64,000 nt of DNA from Rhodococcus sp. KRD197. GTDB lineage: Bacteria; Actinomycetota; Actinomycetes; Mycobacteriales; Mycobacteriaceae. Positions 32,970 to 41,351 of the stretch are shown in pieces. The first letter of the stretch is position 1. The number at the start of each line of letters is the position of its first letter. Made by a program: the position numbers and the translations under genes. Below the pieces are notes generated by a model. The model was given only the letters and a program-made list of their open reading frames with translations. It was not told the origin of the DNA and did no database searches. The stretch is taken from the NCBI RefSeq assembly GCF_017168235.1, contig NZ_JABFAO010000076.1, positions 1-64,000 on the forward strand. The letters run 5' to 3'.

Positions 32970-34175
32970 CTACCCGGCTATCGGCGGAACCTCCGCGTGC
33001 TCACCATCGAGCAGGCGCAGCGCGTTCTCCGTCAACTGCCGCTCGCCGAGCCGTTGCAGATACCGCTTGCCCGCCGGAAATCGGCCGATGACACGGTGTT
33101 TGACGGTATTGACGACGACTCGGCCCACCGGGTACCACGGTGGTCGGACAGGTACCTCGAGTGCTCTTACCGCCGCTGGACCGAGAAGTGTCGTGGCCAA
33201 GGACAACCCACGCTCGTACTCGTATCGTCGTCGGAGCTTGTCGAACCGGGAAAACTTGGTGTGCAGCGGCACTTCGACCAGCGCTTTCGACAGGACGTGA
33301 CTGTGTTCGTCGGCTGCCGGAGCGGAGGCGCCGATGTGATACATCATGCGTAGGCCCGCCCGCTGCTCGAACGGCAGCCATCGTGGATCGACGCCCATCA
33401 ACCAGCCCACATAGCACCACAGATGCAGGACTGCATCGGCTTCTTCCCGGGTGTAGCGGACACCGAGAATTCGGGTATGCAGCAGGAACGTGATCGAGAA
33501 CAGTCCCAGCGTGCCCGCTTGATCGAACTGATTGATGGGAAGCCCTCGATCGCTGCTGTCCCAGTCGGTTTCGTACTCGTAGTGGTAGTCGACGAACGCG
33601 TGCATCAGACGCACGTGGACGGATAGCGTGAAACCTTCGCCGAACCGGTCCAACCCGCCGTCGGCAACGCATCCGTTCCACCAGGTGCCGGTTTCGGCAA
33701 TCCGTCGAGCGGTCCGGGCCCCGGTCAGTCGGCCCGTGCCTGTCAAGATCGGGAGTGGACCCGAATTGTTGTACCCGCCGAGCAGGGATCCGTACGCGAG
33801 AACGTCGCCGACATCGGACCCGGCTCGACGCAACGCGCGCCCACCGAGTGCGATCTTGTCTCGGTCGACCCAGGCGGGAGTGTCCTCGAGCATCCTGAAA
33901 TAGTCGCGAAGTTCGGCAGGGGCGTCGACCACCGCGTCGATACCTTCGTGCAGTGCGAGTCGAAACTGCGCGAGGGTCACGGTTCGGTCCTCACGGATTG
34001 CCCGGACCAGGGCCGCGCTCGGTTCGTCGCGCTCGAGGAGAGCGCGACGCAAGTGCGTGGCTTCGTCTTCCGTCGCATCCGGTGCGGGCCATGCGAACGG
34101 GCGCAGGGGCGCGCTGATTCGCGCTGAATGTGCGCGGTCACGCATGTAGCGGGTCGGTGCTGCTTCGGTGGTCAC
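32970..34175 (-). CDS. DUF2236 / MpaB-family oxygenase
   Basis: A 401-residue protein of the MpaB/latex-clearing-protein-like family (DUF2236), in which characterised members bind heme. Visible features include WVDRDKIALGGRALRRAGSD, YNNSGPLPILTGTGRLTGAR, HVRLMHAFVDYHYEYETDWD, the QFDQAGTLGLFSITFLLHTR core and RYTREEADAVLHLWCYVGWL. Histidines in these stretches are candidates for the heme ligand. GTG 34175 is chosen because the sequence upstream is not conserved-looking. Possible roles are oxidation of lipids or isoprenoids. It is followed by a small hypothetical gene on the same strand. Confidence 0.78.
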   Translation of the reverse strand: MTTEAAPTRYMRDRAHSARISAPLRPFAWPAPDATEDEATHLRRALLERDEPSAALVRAIREDRTVTLAQFRLALHEGIDAVVDAPAELRDYFRMLEDTPAWVDRDKIALGGRALRRAGSDVGDVLAYGSLLGGYNNSGPLPILTGTGRLTGARTARRIAETGTWWNGCVADGGLDRFGEGFTLSVHVRLMHAFVDYHYEYETDWDSSDRGLPINQFDQAGTLGLFSITFLLHTRILGVRYTREEADAVLHLWCYVGWLMGVDPRWLPFEQRAGLRMMYHIGASAPAADEHSHVLSKALVEVPLHTKFSRFDKLRRRYEYERGLSLATTLLGPAAVRALEVPVRPPWYPVGRVVVNTVKHRVIGRFPAGKRYLQRLGERQLTENALRLLDGEHAEVPPIAG

Positions 34176-34233
34176 ACTGTTCAGCTTCGTTCTGACAACG
34201 CCCGTTGTCAACCCCCTTGGGTGACCGAAACAG

Positions 34234-34281
34234 CACGATGCTCGCCGATCGGACGAAACCGTCCGATCGGCGAGCATCGTG
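34234..34281 (-). terminator. Perfect 22-bp hairpin after the membrane-protein gene
   Basis: Arms at 34234-34255 and 34260-34281 are exactly complementary over 22 bp and flank a 4-nt AAAC loop. The left arm begins CACGATGCTCGCC. It lies 14 nt downstream of the minus-strand membrane-protein stop, which makes it the likely terminator of the P450/KASIII/membrane-protein operon. Confidence 0.8.
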
Positions 34282-34294
34282 TCAGCAGAGTGTC

Positions 34295-34951
34295 CTACGC
34301 GGCAGAGGTCACCAGATCCGCACGCAGGGATCGTGCTTTCCAGAAAGCCCACGCAAGGATGAGGCAACCCACGAACATGAGTGCCCCGTGTGCGATGCGT
34401 ACTGCCGGAGGTGCGAAGAACTGTGGCGCGAACAAGATCAGACCAGCGGCCAGCGGCAACCCCGACCAAGACGGAAGAATGTCCGAGCTGCGAACAGCGA
34501 GTGCCGCGTAGACGCCGCCGATCAGGACGAGCAGCAGGCCGATTCCGAACATCGAGATCTGCACTGCGCCGTTCCTGATCGGATCCGCCAGTTCCATGAT
34601 CGCGGGATCCGCGTCGGACACCGCCTTGGCGCCGACCGCGTTGAGCGCGAATGCTTCCGCGCCGTAGTAGGCGAGCGTCAACCCCACACCGATCCAAGTC
34701 ACGACGACGGCAACACTCGCTGCGGACGCCCCGGCGCTCGGGCCGACGAGCTGTTCGAGGCTACGCATTGCCAGCGCGATGGCGATGAAGCCCAACATCG
34801 CGCACACGTGAGCGATGACCCAACTGGTCTCCCCGAATGCCTCGGCTCCCTCCATCCCCACCTCGGACGAGTAGGGACGCAGGATCGGGTATGCGAGGAA
34901 CATGATGGCGGCGAACGCCCACAGCGCACTGCCTGCCTTTGCTGACGTCAC
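34295..34951 (-). CDS. Multi-pass membrane protein
   Basis: A 218-residue protein with six or seven predicted membrane helices, for example LWAFAAIMFLAYPILRPY, VIAHVCAMLGFIAIALAM, SVAVVVTWIGVGLTLAYYGA, SMFGIGLLLVLIGGVYAALA and MFVGCLILAWAFWKA. The look is that of DUF4386-type integral membrane proteins; I cannot give a function. The GTG start lies 2 nt after the KASIII stop, so it is the last gene of the P450/KASIII operon and may be a membrane partner of that pathway. Confidence 0.7.
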   Translation of the reverse strand: MTSAKAGSALWAFAAIMFLAYPILRPYSSEVGMEGAEAFGETSWVIAHVCAMLGFIAIALAMRSLEQLVGPSAGASAASVAVVVTWIGVGLTLAYYGAEAFALNAVGAKAVSDADPAIMELADPIRNGAVQISMFGIGLLLVLIGGVYAALAVRSSDILPSWSGLPLAAGLILFAPQFFAPPAVRIAHGALMFVGCLILAWAFWKARSLRADLVTSAA

Positions 34952-34953
34952 AG

Positions 34954-35991
34954 CTACTTCTCCTCGGTCGAGGGTGCGGTACCGAAATTGGTGTCGCTGT
35001 ACTCCAGAACGACGCTTGTGCAGGTGAATCCGGCACCGCCGCCCACGAGAAGGACTTTGTCGCCGGACTGCAGCGTTCCGCCGGACTGCAACGCGCTCAA
35101 GCCGACGAACTGATCGCCGGAGCCCAGGTGTCCGGTCGTGCTGGCGAAGCTCCAGTTGGTGCGGTCGAGATCGACGGGGATGAGTTCCTGCAACTGCCAA
35201 TCGAGCTTGGTGCGTCCCACTGCGGGAATGACGACGCTCGCCATCTCGCCGATTTCGCATTCCGCATCCGCGAGCGCGCCTGCCACCGAGTTCTTGACAG
35301 CGTTGACGAGACGGCCGGCGGCTTCCCGCATTCCCCCGGTTCCGATGAAGTGAGCGAACCGCGACGTGATGTCGATGGTTCCGGATTCGGGGTTGTCTCG
35401 GAATTCCGGTCCACGGACGACCTTTTCGAGATCGTTTTCGGCCTGTGTGAAGGTCGAAAGGACACGGAAGGCACCGGGGTTGCGACTGAGCACGATTGCA
35501 CCCGCGCCATCGCCGTAGACAACTCCGTTTTCGGTCTTCCAGCGGTCGATGCGATCGCCTCCGAAACGATCCGCAGTTGTCATCAGGATGTTTCCGCCAG
35601 GAATGGCGGTGAGCAGCTGCGAAGCGAGCTCCATTCCTCCGAGGCCGACATTGCACTGCTGCTGCAGGTCGAAAGCTCTTGCGCCCGAATGTGCGGCATG
35701 TGCAGCGACATAAGATGCGGACGGCCACATGTCGACGCCCTGGAACCAGATGCTGCTGTGGAAAACGACGGAAATGTCGGCCCGGTCGATGCCAGCGCCC
35801 TCGATCGCATCGCGTGCAGCATTCACCGCCATCTGCGGGGGAGCGAGTTCTTTCTCGACGCACGCGCCGATGAACCCGTCGGCGTCGCGGTCTTCTTGCG
35901 AGTACAAGCCCGCTTCGACAGCCCACTGGCTGGTGACGGTCTCGGGCAACCAGTGGCCGGTGCCGGTGATGTACGTGTCGGTGACCTTCAT
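34954..35991 (-). CDS. KASIII-family synthase (atypical active site)
   Basis: A 345-residue thiolase-fold protein. The nucleophile Cys is in FDLQQQCNVGLGGMELASQL. The stretch where KASIII enzymes carry PHQAN reads IPAVGRTKL, and the GNTSAAS Asn region reads ASTTGHLGSGDQF, so the usual Cys-His-Asn triad is not plainly kept and a His replaces the Asn. Variants of this kind are known among KASIII-like acyltransferases of natural-product pathways. Its ATG overlaps the P450 stop by 4 nt. It differs from the KASIII gene at 50157 and may condense or transfer an acyl group in a linked pathway. Confidence 0.78.
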   Translation of the reverse strand: MKVTDTYITGTGHWLPETVTSQWAVEAGLYSQEDRDADGFIGACVEKELAPPQMAVNAARDAIEGAGIDRADISVVFHSSIWFQGVDMWPSASYVAAHAAHSGARAFDLQQQCNVGLGGMELASQLLTAIPGGNILMTTADRFGGDRIDRWKTENGVVYGDGAGAIVLSRNPGAFRVLSTFTQAENDLEKVVRGPEFRDNPESGTIDITSRFAHFIGTGGMREAAGRLVNAVKNSVAGALADAECEIGEMASVVIPAVGRTKLDWQLQELIPVDLDRTNWSFASTTGHLGSGDQFVGLSALQSGGTLQSGDKVLLVGGGAGFTCTSVVLEYSDTNFGTAPSTEEK

Positions 35992-37283
35992 CGAGTCTGC
36001 TCCTGCAGGGTGAGTGTGTCCAACAGTGCTGCGGTTTCGGAGTCGTGCAATGCGCGTGCAGCCTCGGCATCCCAGGTGATCGGGAGGCGCGAGACGCCGT
36101 TGACGAGCAGGCCTTCCGGGCGTGGTACCTCGGCCGGGTCGACGGCCAGTGCGAGGCCGGGGAGACGCCGCAGAATCTCGTTGAAGGAGATCCTCAGTTC
36201 CGCCCGAGCCAAAGAGGCGCCGATACAGAAGTGCGGCCCGTGACTGAAAGAAAGGTGCTGCGCTTCGTCTCGGCCGAGTGCGCAACTCTGTGCATCCTCG
36301 AACTTGTCCTCGTCCCGGTTTGCCGCGACGAGACTCGGCAGCACACCGCTGCCGGCCGGGATGAGCACCCCGGACAGTTCGACGTCCTCGGTTGCGATCC
36401 GCAGCAGGCCTTCGGTACCGGGTCCGAACAGGCGGAGGAGCTCCTCGATCGCTGTATCGATCAGTTCGGGGTGGGCCCGGAGTTCTTCCAGCTTGGCGGG
36501 CTCGAGCAGTAGCGCGAAGATGCCGTTGCCGATCATGTTGACCGTTGTCTCGTGGCCGGCAACGAGAAGGGTGACGCCCAGGAATACGAGCTCGAGGTCG
36601 GAGATCTTGGGGTCTGCCGCATTCTGCACGGCGAGATCGGACAGAATGTCGCCCTGCGGGTCGGCCTTCTTGGTCTCGATCAGCTGGTTGAGGTATGTGA
36701 ACAGCGCAACCTGGGCTTCCTTGACCTGCTCGGGTGTGTACTCCTTGCTCGTCGTGGCAAGGAACGCCCGCGACCATGCCCCGAACTGCGCCCGGTCGGA
36801 CATCGGTACACCGAGCAACTCGCAGATGATCTGGACCGGCAGCCGCGCCGCGAAAGACTCGATGAGATCGGCGTCGGGACCGGCCTTGATCATGTCGGTG
36901 AGGAACGAATCGACGTGTTGTTCGATATACGGAATCAGCGTGTTGACGCGGCGAGCTGTAAAGGTGCCGCTGATCATCTTGCGGACGCGCGAGTGATCGG
37001 GCGGGTCCATGTTGAGCAGCGTCGGAAAATTCTGAGGCACCGGACCGAGGCGCGGTGCACCCTCGGCCAATGTCGCGGCGCGTGAGAAGCGTCGATCACC
37101 GAGGACTGTCTTGACGTCTTCGTACCGCGTGACGAGAAATGCGGAGTCGCCGGAAGGCATGCTCACGACCGCGACCGCTTCGCCCGTTTGTATGGAGTTG
37201 TATTCGGGCGCGATCTCCATCGAGGAGGGGCGCTCGAAGGGGTATGAGTAAGGGCAACGTGCGCCGTCGTTTCCGTTCTGCAT
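35988..37283 (-). CDS. Cytochrome P450
   Basis: A 431-residue P450. The I-helix motif is LVAGHETTVNM, the K-helix ExxR is EELLR, and the heme-binding loop is FSHGPHFCIGASLARAEL with the axial Cys. The N-terminal CPYSYPFERPSS and LLNMDPPDHSRVRKMISGTF are typical of soluble bacterial P450s that receive electrons from a ferredoxin; no ferredoxin gene is adjacent. I chose ATG 37283; the longer frame begins with TTG at 37397 and would leave no room for divergent promoters. Operon with a KASIII-like gene and a membrane protein suggests an oxidative tailoring step in a biosynthetic pathway. Confidence 0.86.
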   Translation of the reverse strand: MQNGNDGARCPYSYPFERPSSMEIAPEYNSIQTGEAVAVVSMPSGDSAFLVTRYEDVKTVLGDRRFSRAATLAEGAPRLGPVPQNFPTLLNMDPPDHSRVRKMISGTFTARRVNTLIPYIEQHVDSFLTDMIKAGPDADLIESFAARLPVQIICELLGVPMSDRAQFGAWSRAFLATTSKEYTPEQVKEAQVALFTYLNQLIETKKADPQGDILSDLAVQNAADPKISDLELVFLGVTLLVAGHETTVNMIGNGIFALLLEPAKLEELRAHPELIDTAIEELLRLFGPGTEGLLRIATEDVELSGVLIPAGSGVLPSLVAANRDEDKFEDAQSCALGRDEAQHLSFSHGPHFCIGASLARAELRISFNEILRRLPGLALAVDPAEVPRPEGLLVNGVSRLPITWDAEAARALHDSETAALLDTLTLQEQTR

Positions 37284-37476
37284 CTGCGGTAGCAGCCTTT
37301 CGAGTGTGGGAAGCGATCCGTCGAAGGCTATGCGGGTGTCGGCGAGGCGGTCAACGGACTTCAGGGCGGACTTAAGCGTTCCTTTGGCGGAATGCAATTG
37401 CTTTGCAATTTAAATGAATTCGAGTCTTGTTACGGTCGAAAAAGACATTCGAACCAGGAACCAGGGAGCCGCAATC

Positions 37477-38766
37477 GTGGGCGAATACAATCCGAACGAA
37501 GGCGAAACAATCGTCACCGATGTCCTGGTGGTCGGAGGCGGGCCTGCTGGTATGGCGCTCGGACTCGCGCTGTCGATCAACGGCGTGGACGTCACCGTTC
37601 TGGAAAGCTCGGCAACGTCCTCGAGGTCCTTTCGAGGCGAATCGATCTCACCCGATTCCGTCTTCACGCTGCGCTCACTGGGTGTATTCGACCAACTGCC
37701 GGCGGCGTCGCACATGAGCGTGGATGGCCTCAGAATAGTCGATTCGGGCAACCCGGTTCTGTCCCTGCGATTCGAGGAACTGCGAGCTGATTCAGAGCTC
37801 CCCACGGAAGTTCCCCAGGACGTACTGCTCGACGCGATGGTGGCAGCCGCCGATCACAACAGACTCCGGTTGGTTCGCAGCGCCACCGTCAGCGAACTCG
37901 TCCGAACCGCAGGCCGCATCAGTGGCGTTCGGTACCGCCGTGATGGCGCGATACACGAGGTGCGTTCGCGGTTGGTGGTCGCCGCAGACGGGCGTTACGG
38001 CACGACCGCGGCGATGGCGTCACTGCCCTCGCGGCGCAAACCGATGCAGCGGGATTTCCTGTGGGTCAAGGTGACGGCGCCGGATACATGGGATAGGTCC
38101 TGCTACCAGGTTCATATGAAGGCCAATTCACACGTGATGTGCATCCCGACCGTGCCCGACCTGGTCCGTCTGGGTGTCAATATCCCACCGGGCGGACTCC
38201 GCGAGATCCGCGCATCCGGATTGTCTGCTCTGCACGACAAGATCGGCAAGCTGGTACCCGAGCTCGCCGATACCGTGGCCGAACAGGTCGGATCGTGGCG
38301 AGATACGTCGGTGCTCGACATCTTCACCAGCTACACGCCACGCTGGTCCACACCTGGTCTCGTTGCGATCGGCGACGCAGCGCACACTCTGTCGCCGGTG
38401 CTGGCCCAGGGCGTCAACCATGCGATTCTCGACGGCGTGGTGCTGGCAGATCTTCTGCCTGCGGCCCTCACCCACCCGACCGACATCGCTGTCGACGATG
38501 CATGCAGGCGGCTTCAGGAAATTCGCGAGCCGTCCGTCGAAATCGCTCGGTCACTTCAGATGCGACAGGAGATGGCGTTCGCGCAGCGTGGCGTGGTCGG
38601 CGAGTTCGGACGCCGGTCGATCTACAGGGCAATCGGGAACTCCGCCTTTCTCAAGAAGCGGATCTGGGGATCCATCTACTACAGCCTGCTGAACTCCGAC
38701 AATGTGACCAGGCACGCCGTCGACAGGCTGGCAGCCCGGCGCGCAGGTGAGACCTCTTCGGTCTGA
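37477..38766 (+). CDS. FAD-dependent monooxygenase (PHBH/halogenase-like group)
   Basis: A 429-residue flavoprotein: VLVVGGGPAGMALGLALSIN (FAD), SRSFRGESISPDSVFTLRSL, DG motif VVAADGRYGT, and GD motif LVAIGDAAHTLSPVLAQGVN. The GESISP stretch is shared with aromatic hydroxylases of polyketide pathways; the WxWxIP motif of flavin halogenases is not seen. GTG 37477 is chosen because GGGAG lies 8 nt upstream; ATG 37414 is the longer option. It is divergent from the P450 operon across about 190 nt of AT-richer DNA and probably acts in the same pathway. Confidence 0.84.
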   Translation: MGEYNPNEGETIVTDVLVVGGGPAGMALGLALSINGVDVTVLESSATSSRSFRGESISPDSVFTLRSLGVFDQLPAASHMSVDGLRIVDSGNPVLSLRFEELRADSELPTEVPQDVLLDAMVAAADHNRLRLVRSATVSELVRTAGRISGVRYRRDGAIHEVRSRLVVAADGRYGTTAAMASLPSRRKPMQRDFLWVKVTAPDTWDRSCYQVHMKANSHVMCIPTVPDLVRLGVNIPPGGLREIRASGLSALHDKIGKLVPELADTVAEQVGSWRDTSVLDIFTSYTPRWSTPGLVAIGDAAHTLSPVLAQGVNHAILDGVVLADLLPAALTHPTDIAVDDACRRLQEIREPSVEIARSLQMRQEMAFAQRGVVGEFGRRSIYRAIGNSAFLKKRIWGSIYYSLLNSDNVTRHAVDRLAARRAGETSSV

Positions 38767-38767
38767 A

Positions 38768-38822
38768 ACGACGACGGGCGGCAACGGTGCGAATGACTCG
38801 CACCTTTGCCGCCCGTGGTCGT
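38768..38822. terminator. Long hairpin between convergent genes
   Basis: A 25-position stem with two mismatches (38768-38792 pairing with 38798-38822) and a 5-nt loop lies between the flavin monooxygenase stop and the SARP stop. The inner arms are GGTGCGA/TCGCACC. It is probably a bidirectional terminator that separates the flanking operon from the cluster regulator. Confidence 0.75.
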
Positions 38823-38830
38823 CTCGTGAG

Positions 38831-39637
38831 CTAGACGAAGATCATCTCGCGTATGGCGTCGCAGTCGCGCTCGAGAATCGACTGGTGGACGTTGCGGACC
38901 TGGCGGCCCGGTTCGACTCCGTAGTCGCCCTGCAATGTGTGCCTCAACCGGTTGTACACCTCCAACGCCTCGATCTGTCGCTCGGACAGATACAGAGCGC
39001 GCATCAGTTGCCGATGCATCGTCTCGCGCACCGGGAACTGCCTCGTCAGCTTGAGTAGCTCTCGGATCAACGGCGCGACGTCTCCGCGCGCGAGCATCAC
39101 CTCGTTTCGCTGCTCGAGGCACGCCAGGTACAGCTCGTTCATCTCGTTGACAGCCGCTTCCAGTTGCGGGCTGTCGGACAGTCCGGAAAGGAAGGGGCCG
39201 CGATACAACGCCAGCGCACTCTCGAAGTCCTTCCATGCACCGTCGAGATCGCCCGCCCGAGCCTTGGGGCGGGCGGTCTTCATGGCGTCGTCGAACGCGC
39301 ACCAATCGACGTCGAGTTTGTCCACCGCCAGTCGATATCCGCCGGATCGTGTCTCGATGAGCCCAGGAAACTCGCCGCACGAGTCCAGGAATGCGCGGAG
39401 CTGCGAGATGTAGACGTGGACGGACTCTCGACTCCGTTTGGGCTGTTTGGCTCCCCACACGATCTCTGCGACGGTTTCCATCGAGACGGTACTACCAGGG
39501 TCGATGACGAGAGCGGCCCACACCGACCTGAGCTTTGTCCCGCTGGGAATCTCGAATACCGCATCTTGTGAATGCAATTCGAGAGATCCGAACGTTCTGA
39601 TCGAAATTTCTCTACCCTCGAGCCCCGACACGCTCAT
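38831..39637 (-). CDS. SARP-family pathway regulator
   Basis: A 268-residue Streptomyces-antibiotic-regulatory-protein type activator. An OmpR-like wHTH (IRTFGSLELHSQDAVFEIPS, RSRESVHVYISQLRAFLDSC, IETRSGGYRLAVD) is followed by a BTAD domain (CAFDDAMKTARPKARAGDLD to RRLHTLQ-type helices). There is no ATPase domain, so it is the short, pathway-specific class. It lies just beyond the 3' end of the large biosynthetic operon and transcribes the same way from its own promoter region (39638-39812, AT-richer). It most likely activates the tetronate cluster. Confidence 0.87.
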   Translation of the reverse strand: MSVSGLEGREISIRTFGSLELHSQDAVFEIPSGTKLRSVWAALVIDPGSTVSMETVAEIVWGAKQPKRSRESVHVYISQLRAFLDSCGEFPGLIETRSGGYRLAVDKLDVDWCAFDDAMKTARPKARAGDLDGAWKDFESALALYRGPFLSGLSDSPQLEAAVNEMNELYLACLEQRNEVMLARGDVAPLIRELLKLTRQFPVRETMHRQLMRALYLSERQIEALEVYNRLRHTLQGDYGVEPGRQVRNVHQSILERDCDAIREMIFV

Positions 39638-39812
39638 TTTTGTAGATGTTCCTTCATTCGATTGCTGCTCAACCTGCCGAGGATCTACTTTACTGAGTCA
39701 TTGACCAGTTTGCGTTGCGAGAGACAACTGTTCACGTTGAGGTCGAACTTCGATCACCTACACGGAAAGTCCTATACCACCGAGGAAATCGGCAATGTAC
39801 ATGATCGACTTC

Positions 39813-41351
39813 TTACGTCCTGACGGCCGCTCCTGCGCGTTCGATCAGCGCCCAGATCGACGCCGGCGAGGCAAAGTTCTCCGCGGTCAGTTGGTCATCG
39901 GTGATCGCAATGCCATACTCGCGTTCGAGGTCTCCCAGGAGGGCGACCAGCGCGAGCGAGTCGAGCCCGGCGTTCTTGAGGTCCTCCTCGGCGCTCAGAC
40001 CGTTTTCGATCGAAAGGCGGGGGACCGCGCGAGCGATATGACGTTCGAACGCTCGATCCCAGTTGTGGTTGGAATGGTTCAGCTGTGGTGCGGGCATGGG
40101 TAGCGCCGTTCTGTTGAAGTGAATTCGTGTGGCCGACAACACATCGGTGCCGCGGACGAGAACCTCCGCGGGCGCCGGACGGGACAGGAATCCCATCAAG
40201 CTGGCGGATAGACCGTAGGCCCCTACGTTCGGGACCTCGAGCAGATCACCTGGGTGAGGATCCACGAGCTCGGCGTTGCGGTTGAGGACATCTGCTGGAG
40301 TGCACAACGGACCGGCAATCACGATGTCGCGCTCGTCTCCCACCTCGACGCTCGACGTATCGACACCGGCAACCTCGCCATGGGTCGAGCTCGCGAGAAC
40401 CTGTGCCGAAACCGGCAGTACGCGACCGATACCGGAAAGCCCGCCGACATGGTGAATTCCGGTGTCGACAATCACATATCGACGATCGCGACTGTCCTTG
40501 ACATCCATGATTCGAGCAACGAGCACGCCCGAGTCCGCTGTGAGGTAGCGGCCGGATTCGAAAACGATCCTGGTCTCACCGGACCGCCAACCGGGCAGTC
40601 GTGCGTCCAGCGCATCGGAGACGGATTCGCTCAGATTCGTGTAGATCGGCCGGGCGCCGGACGCAGCGTACGGTGCGGCGAAACCGCCACCGAGGTCGAG
40701 AATCTTCAATTCGATACCCAGCTCGTCGCGCAGTCTGCACGCGGTATCGATACTGTTCTTCATCTCGGAGATGAGCGCCGCCTCGTCGGAGGCATTGCTC
40801 AGTGGGTAGAAGTGGAAGCCGTGGACCTCGATGGAGGGAAGATCGATGTCCTCGCGCGTCAACGGGACGGTCCCGGTATCGATGCCGAACTGGGACGACG
40901 CTCCCGTCATCCGCATTCCTGCTGCTCCCGGTGCCGATTCACTGTTGACACGCAACAGGATTCCGATTTGTATCGACAAGCCTTCGGCAAGTGTGGACAG
41001 CCGCTGCAGATCCGTCCTCGACTCGGTCGAGAACTCGCGAACGCCGCTCGTCAGAGCGTGCACGATTTCCTCGTCGGTTTTTCCCGGCCCGGTGTAGATG
41101 ATGTCGGCGGCGTCGAAGCCTGCGGTCAGCGCCGCATCGAGCTCTCCGATGGAACTCACCTCTGCTGAACACCCAGCGTGTCGAAGTGTCTCTGCAACAG
41201 CGGGATTCGGGTTTGCCTTCAGCGAGAAATAGATGGAGCTCGGTTGCGGCAACGCACGGGCGAGATCGTGCGCTGCAGACTCGAGTCGCTCTGCGTCGAA
41301 GATGTAGACCGGTGTTCCGAAGTCACGGGCGATGTCGGCATGGCGTGTCAT
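39813..41351 (-). CDS. PLP-dependent decarboxylase fused to a C-terminal carrier protein
   Basis: A 512-residue two-part protein. Residues 1 to about 415 are a fold-type III ornithine/DAP/arginine decarboxylase: PLP Lys in YFSLKANPNP (K45), GFHFYPLSN, the phosphate loop LDLGGGFAAPY and the substrate Cys/Asp motif AGPLCTPADVL. Residues about 430-512 form an acyl/peptidyl carrier domain with the phosphopantetheine Ser in AGLDSLALVALL (S465). By analogy with VinO/VinL and FlvO/FlvL it may decarboxylate an amino acid bound on its own carrier. ATG 41351 overlaps the ligase stop. It is the last gene of the 15-gene operon. Confidence 0.88.
   Translation of the reverse strand: MTRHADIARDFGTPVYIFDAERLESAAHDLARALPQPSSIYFSLKANPNPAVAETLRHAGCSAEVSSIGELDAALTAGFDAADIIYTGPGKTDEEIVHALTSGVREFSTESRTDLQRLSTLAEGLSIQIGILLRVNSESAPGAAGMRMTGASSQFGIDTGTVPLTREDIDLPSIEVHGFHFYPLSNASDEAALISEMKNSIDTACRLRDELGIELKILDLGGGFAAPYAASGARPIYTNLSESVSDALDARLPGWRSGETRIVFESGRYLTADSGVLVARIMDVKDSRDRRYVIVDTGIHHVGGLSGIGRVLPVSAQVLASSTHGEVAGVDTSSVEVGDERDIVIAGPLCTPADVLNRNAELVDPHPGDLLEVPNVGAYGLSASLMGFLSRPAPAEVLVRGTDVLSATRIHFNRTALPMPAPQLNHSNHNWDRAFERHIARAVPRLSIENGLSAEEDLKNAGLDSLALVALLGDLEREYGIAITDDQLTAENFASPASIWALIERAGAAVRT

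Noticed and set aside
34176-34697. N-terminal extension of the MpaB-like frame
   Set aside because: It would run through the 22-bp terminator hairpin and antisense-free part of the membrane-protein gene; family similarity starts near GTG 34175.
37477-38766. Flavin-dependent halogenase
   Set aside because: No WxWxIP motif is visible. Although GESISP resembles the FAD region of halogenases, the protein fits the aromatic-hydroxylase group better.
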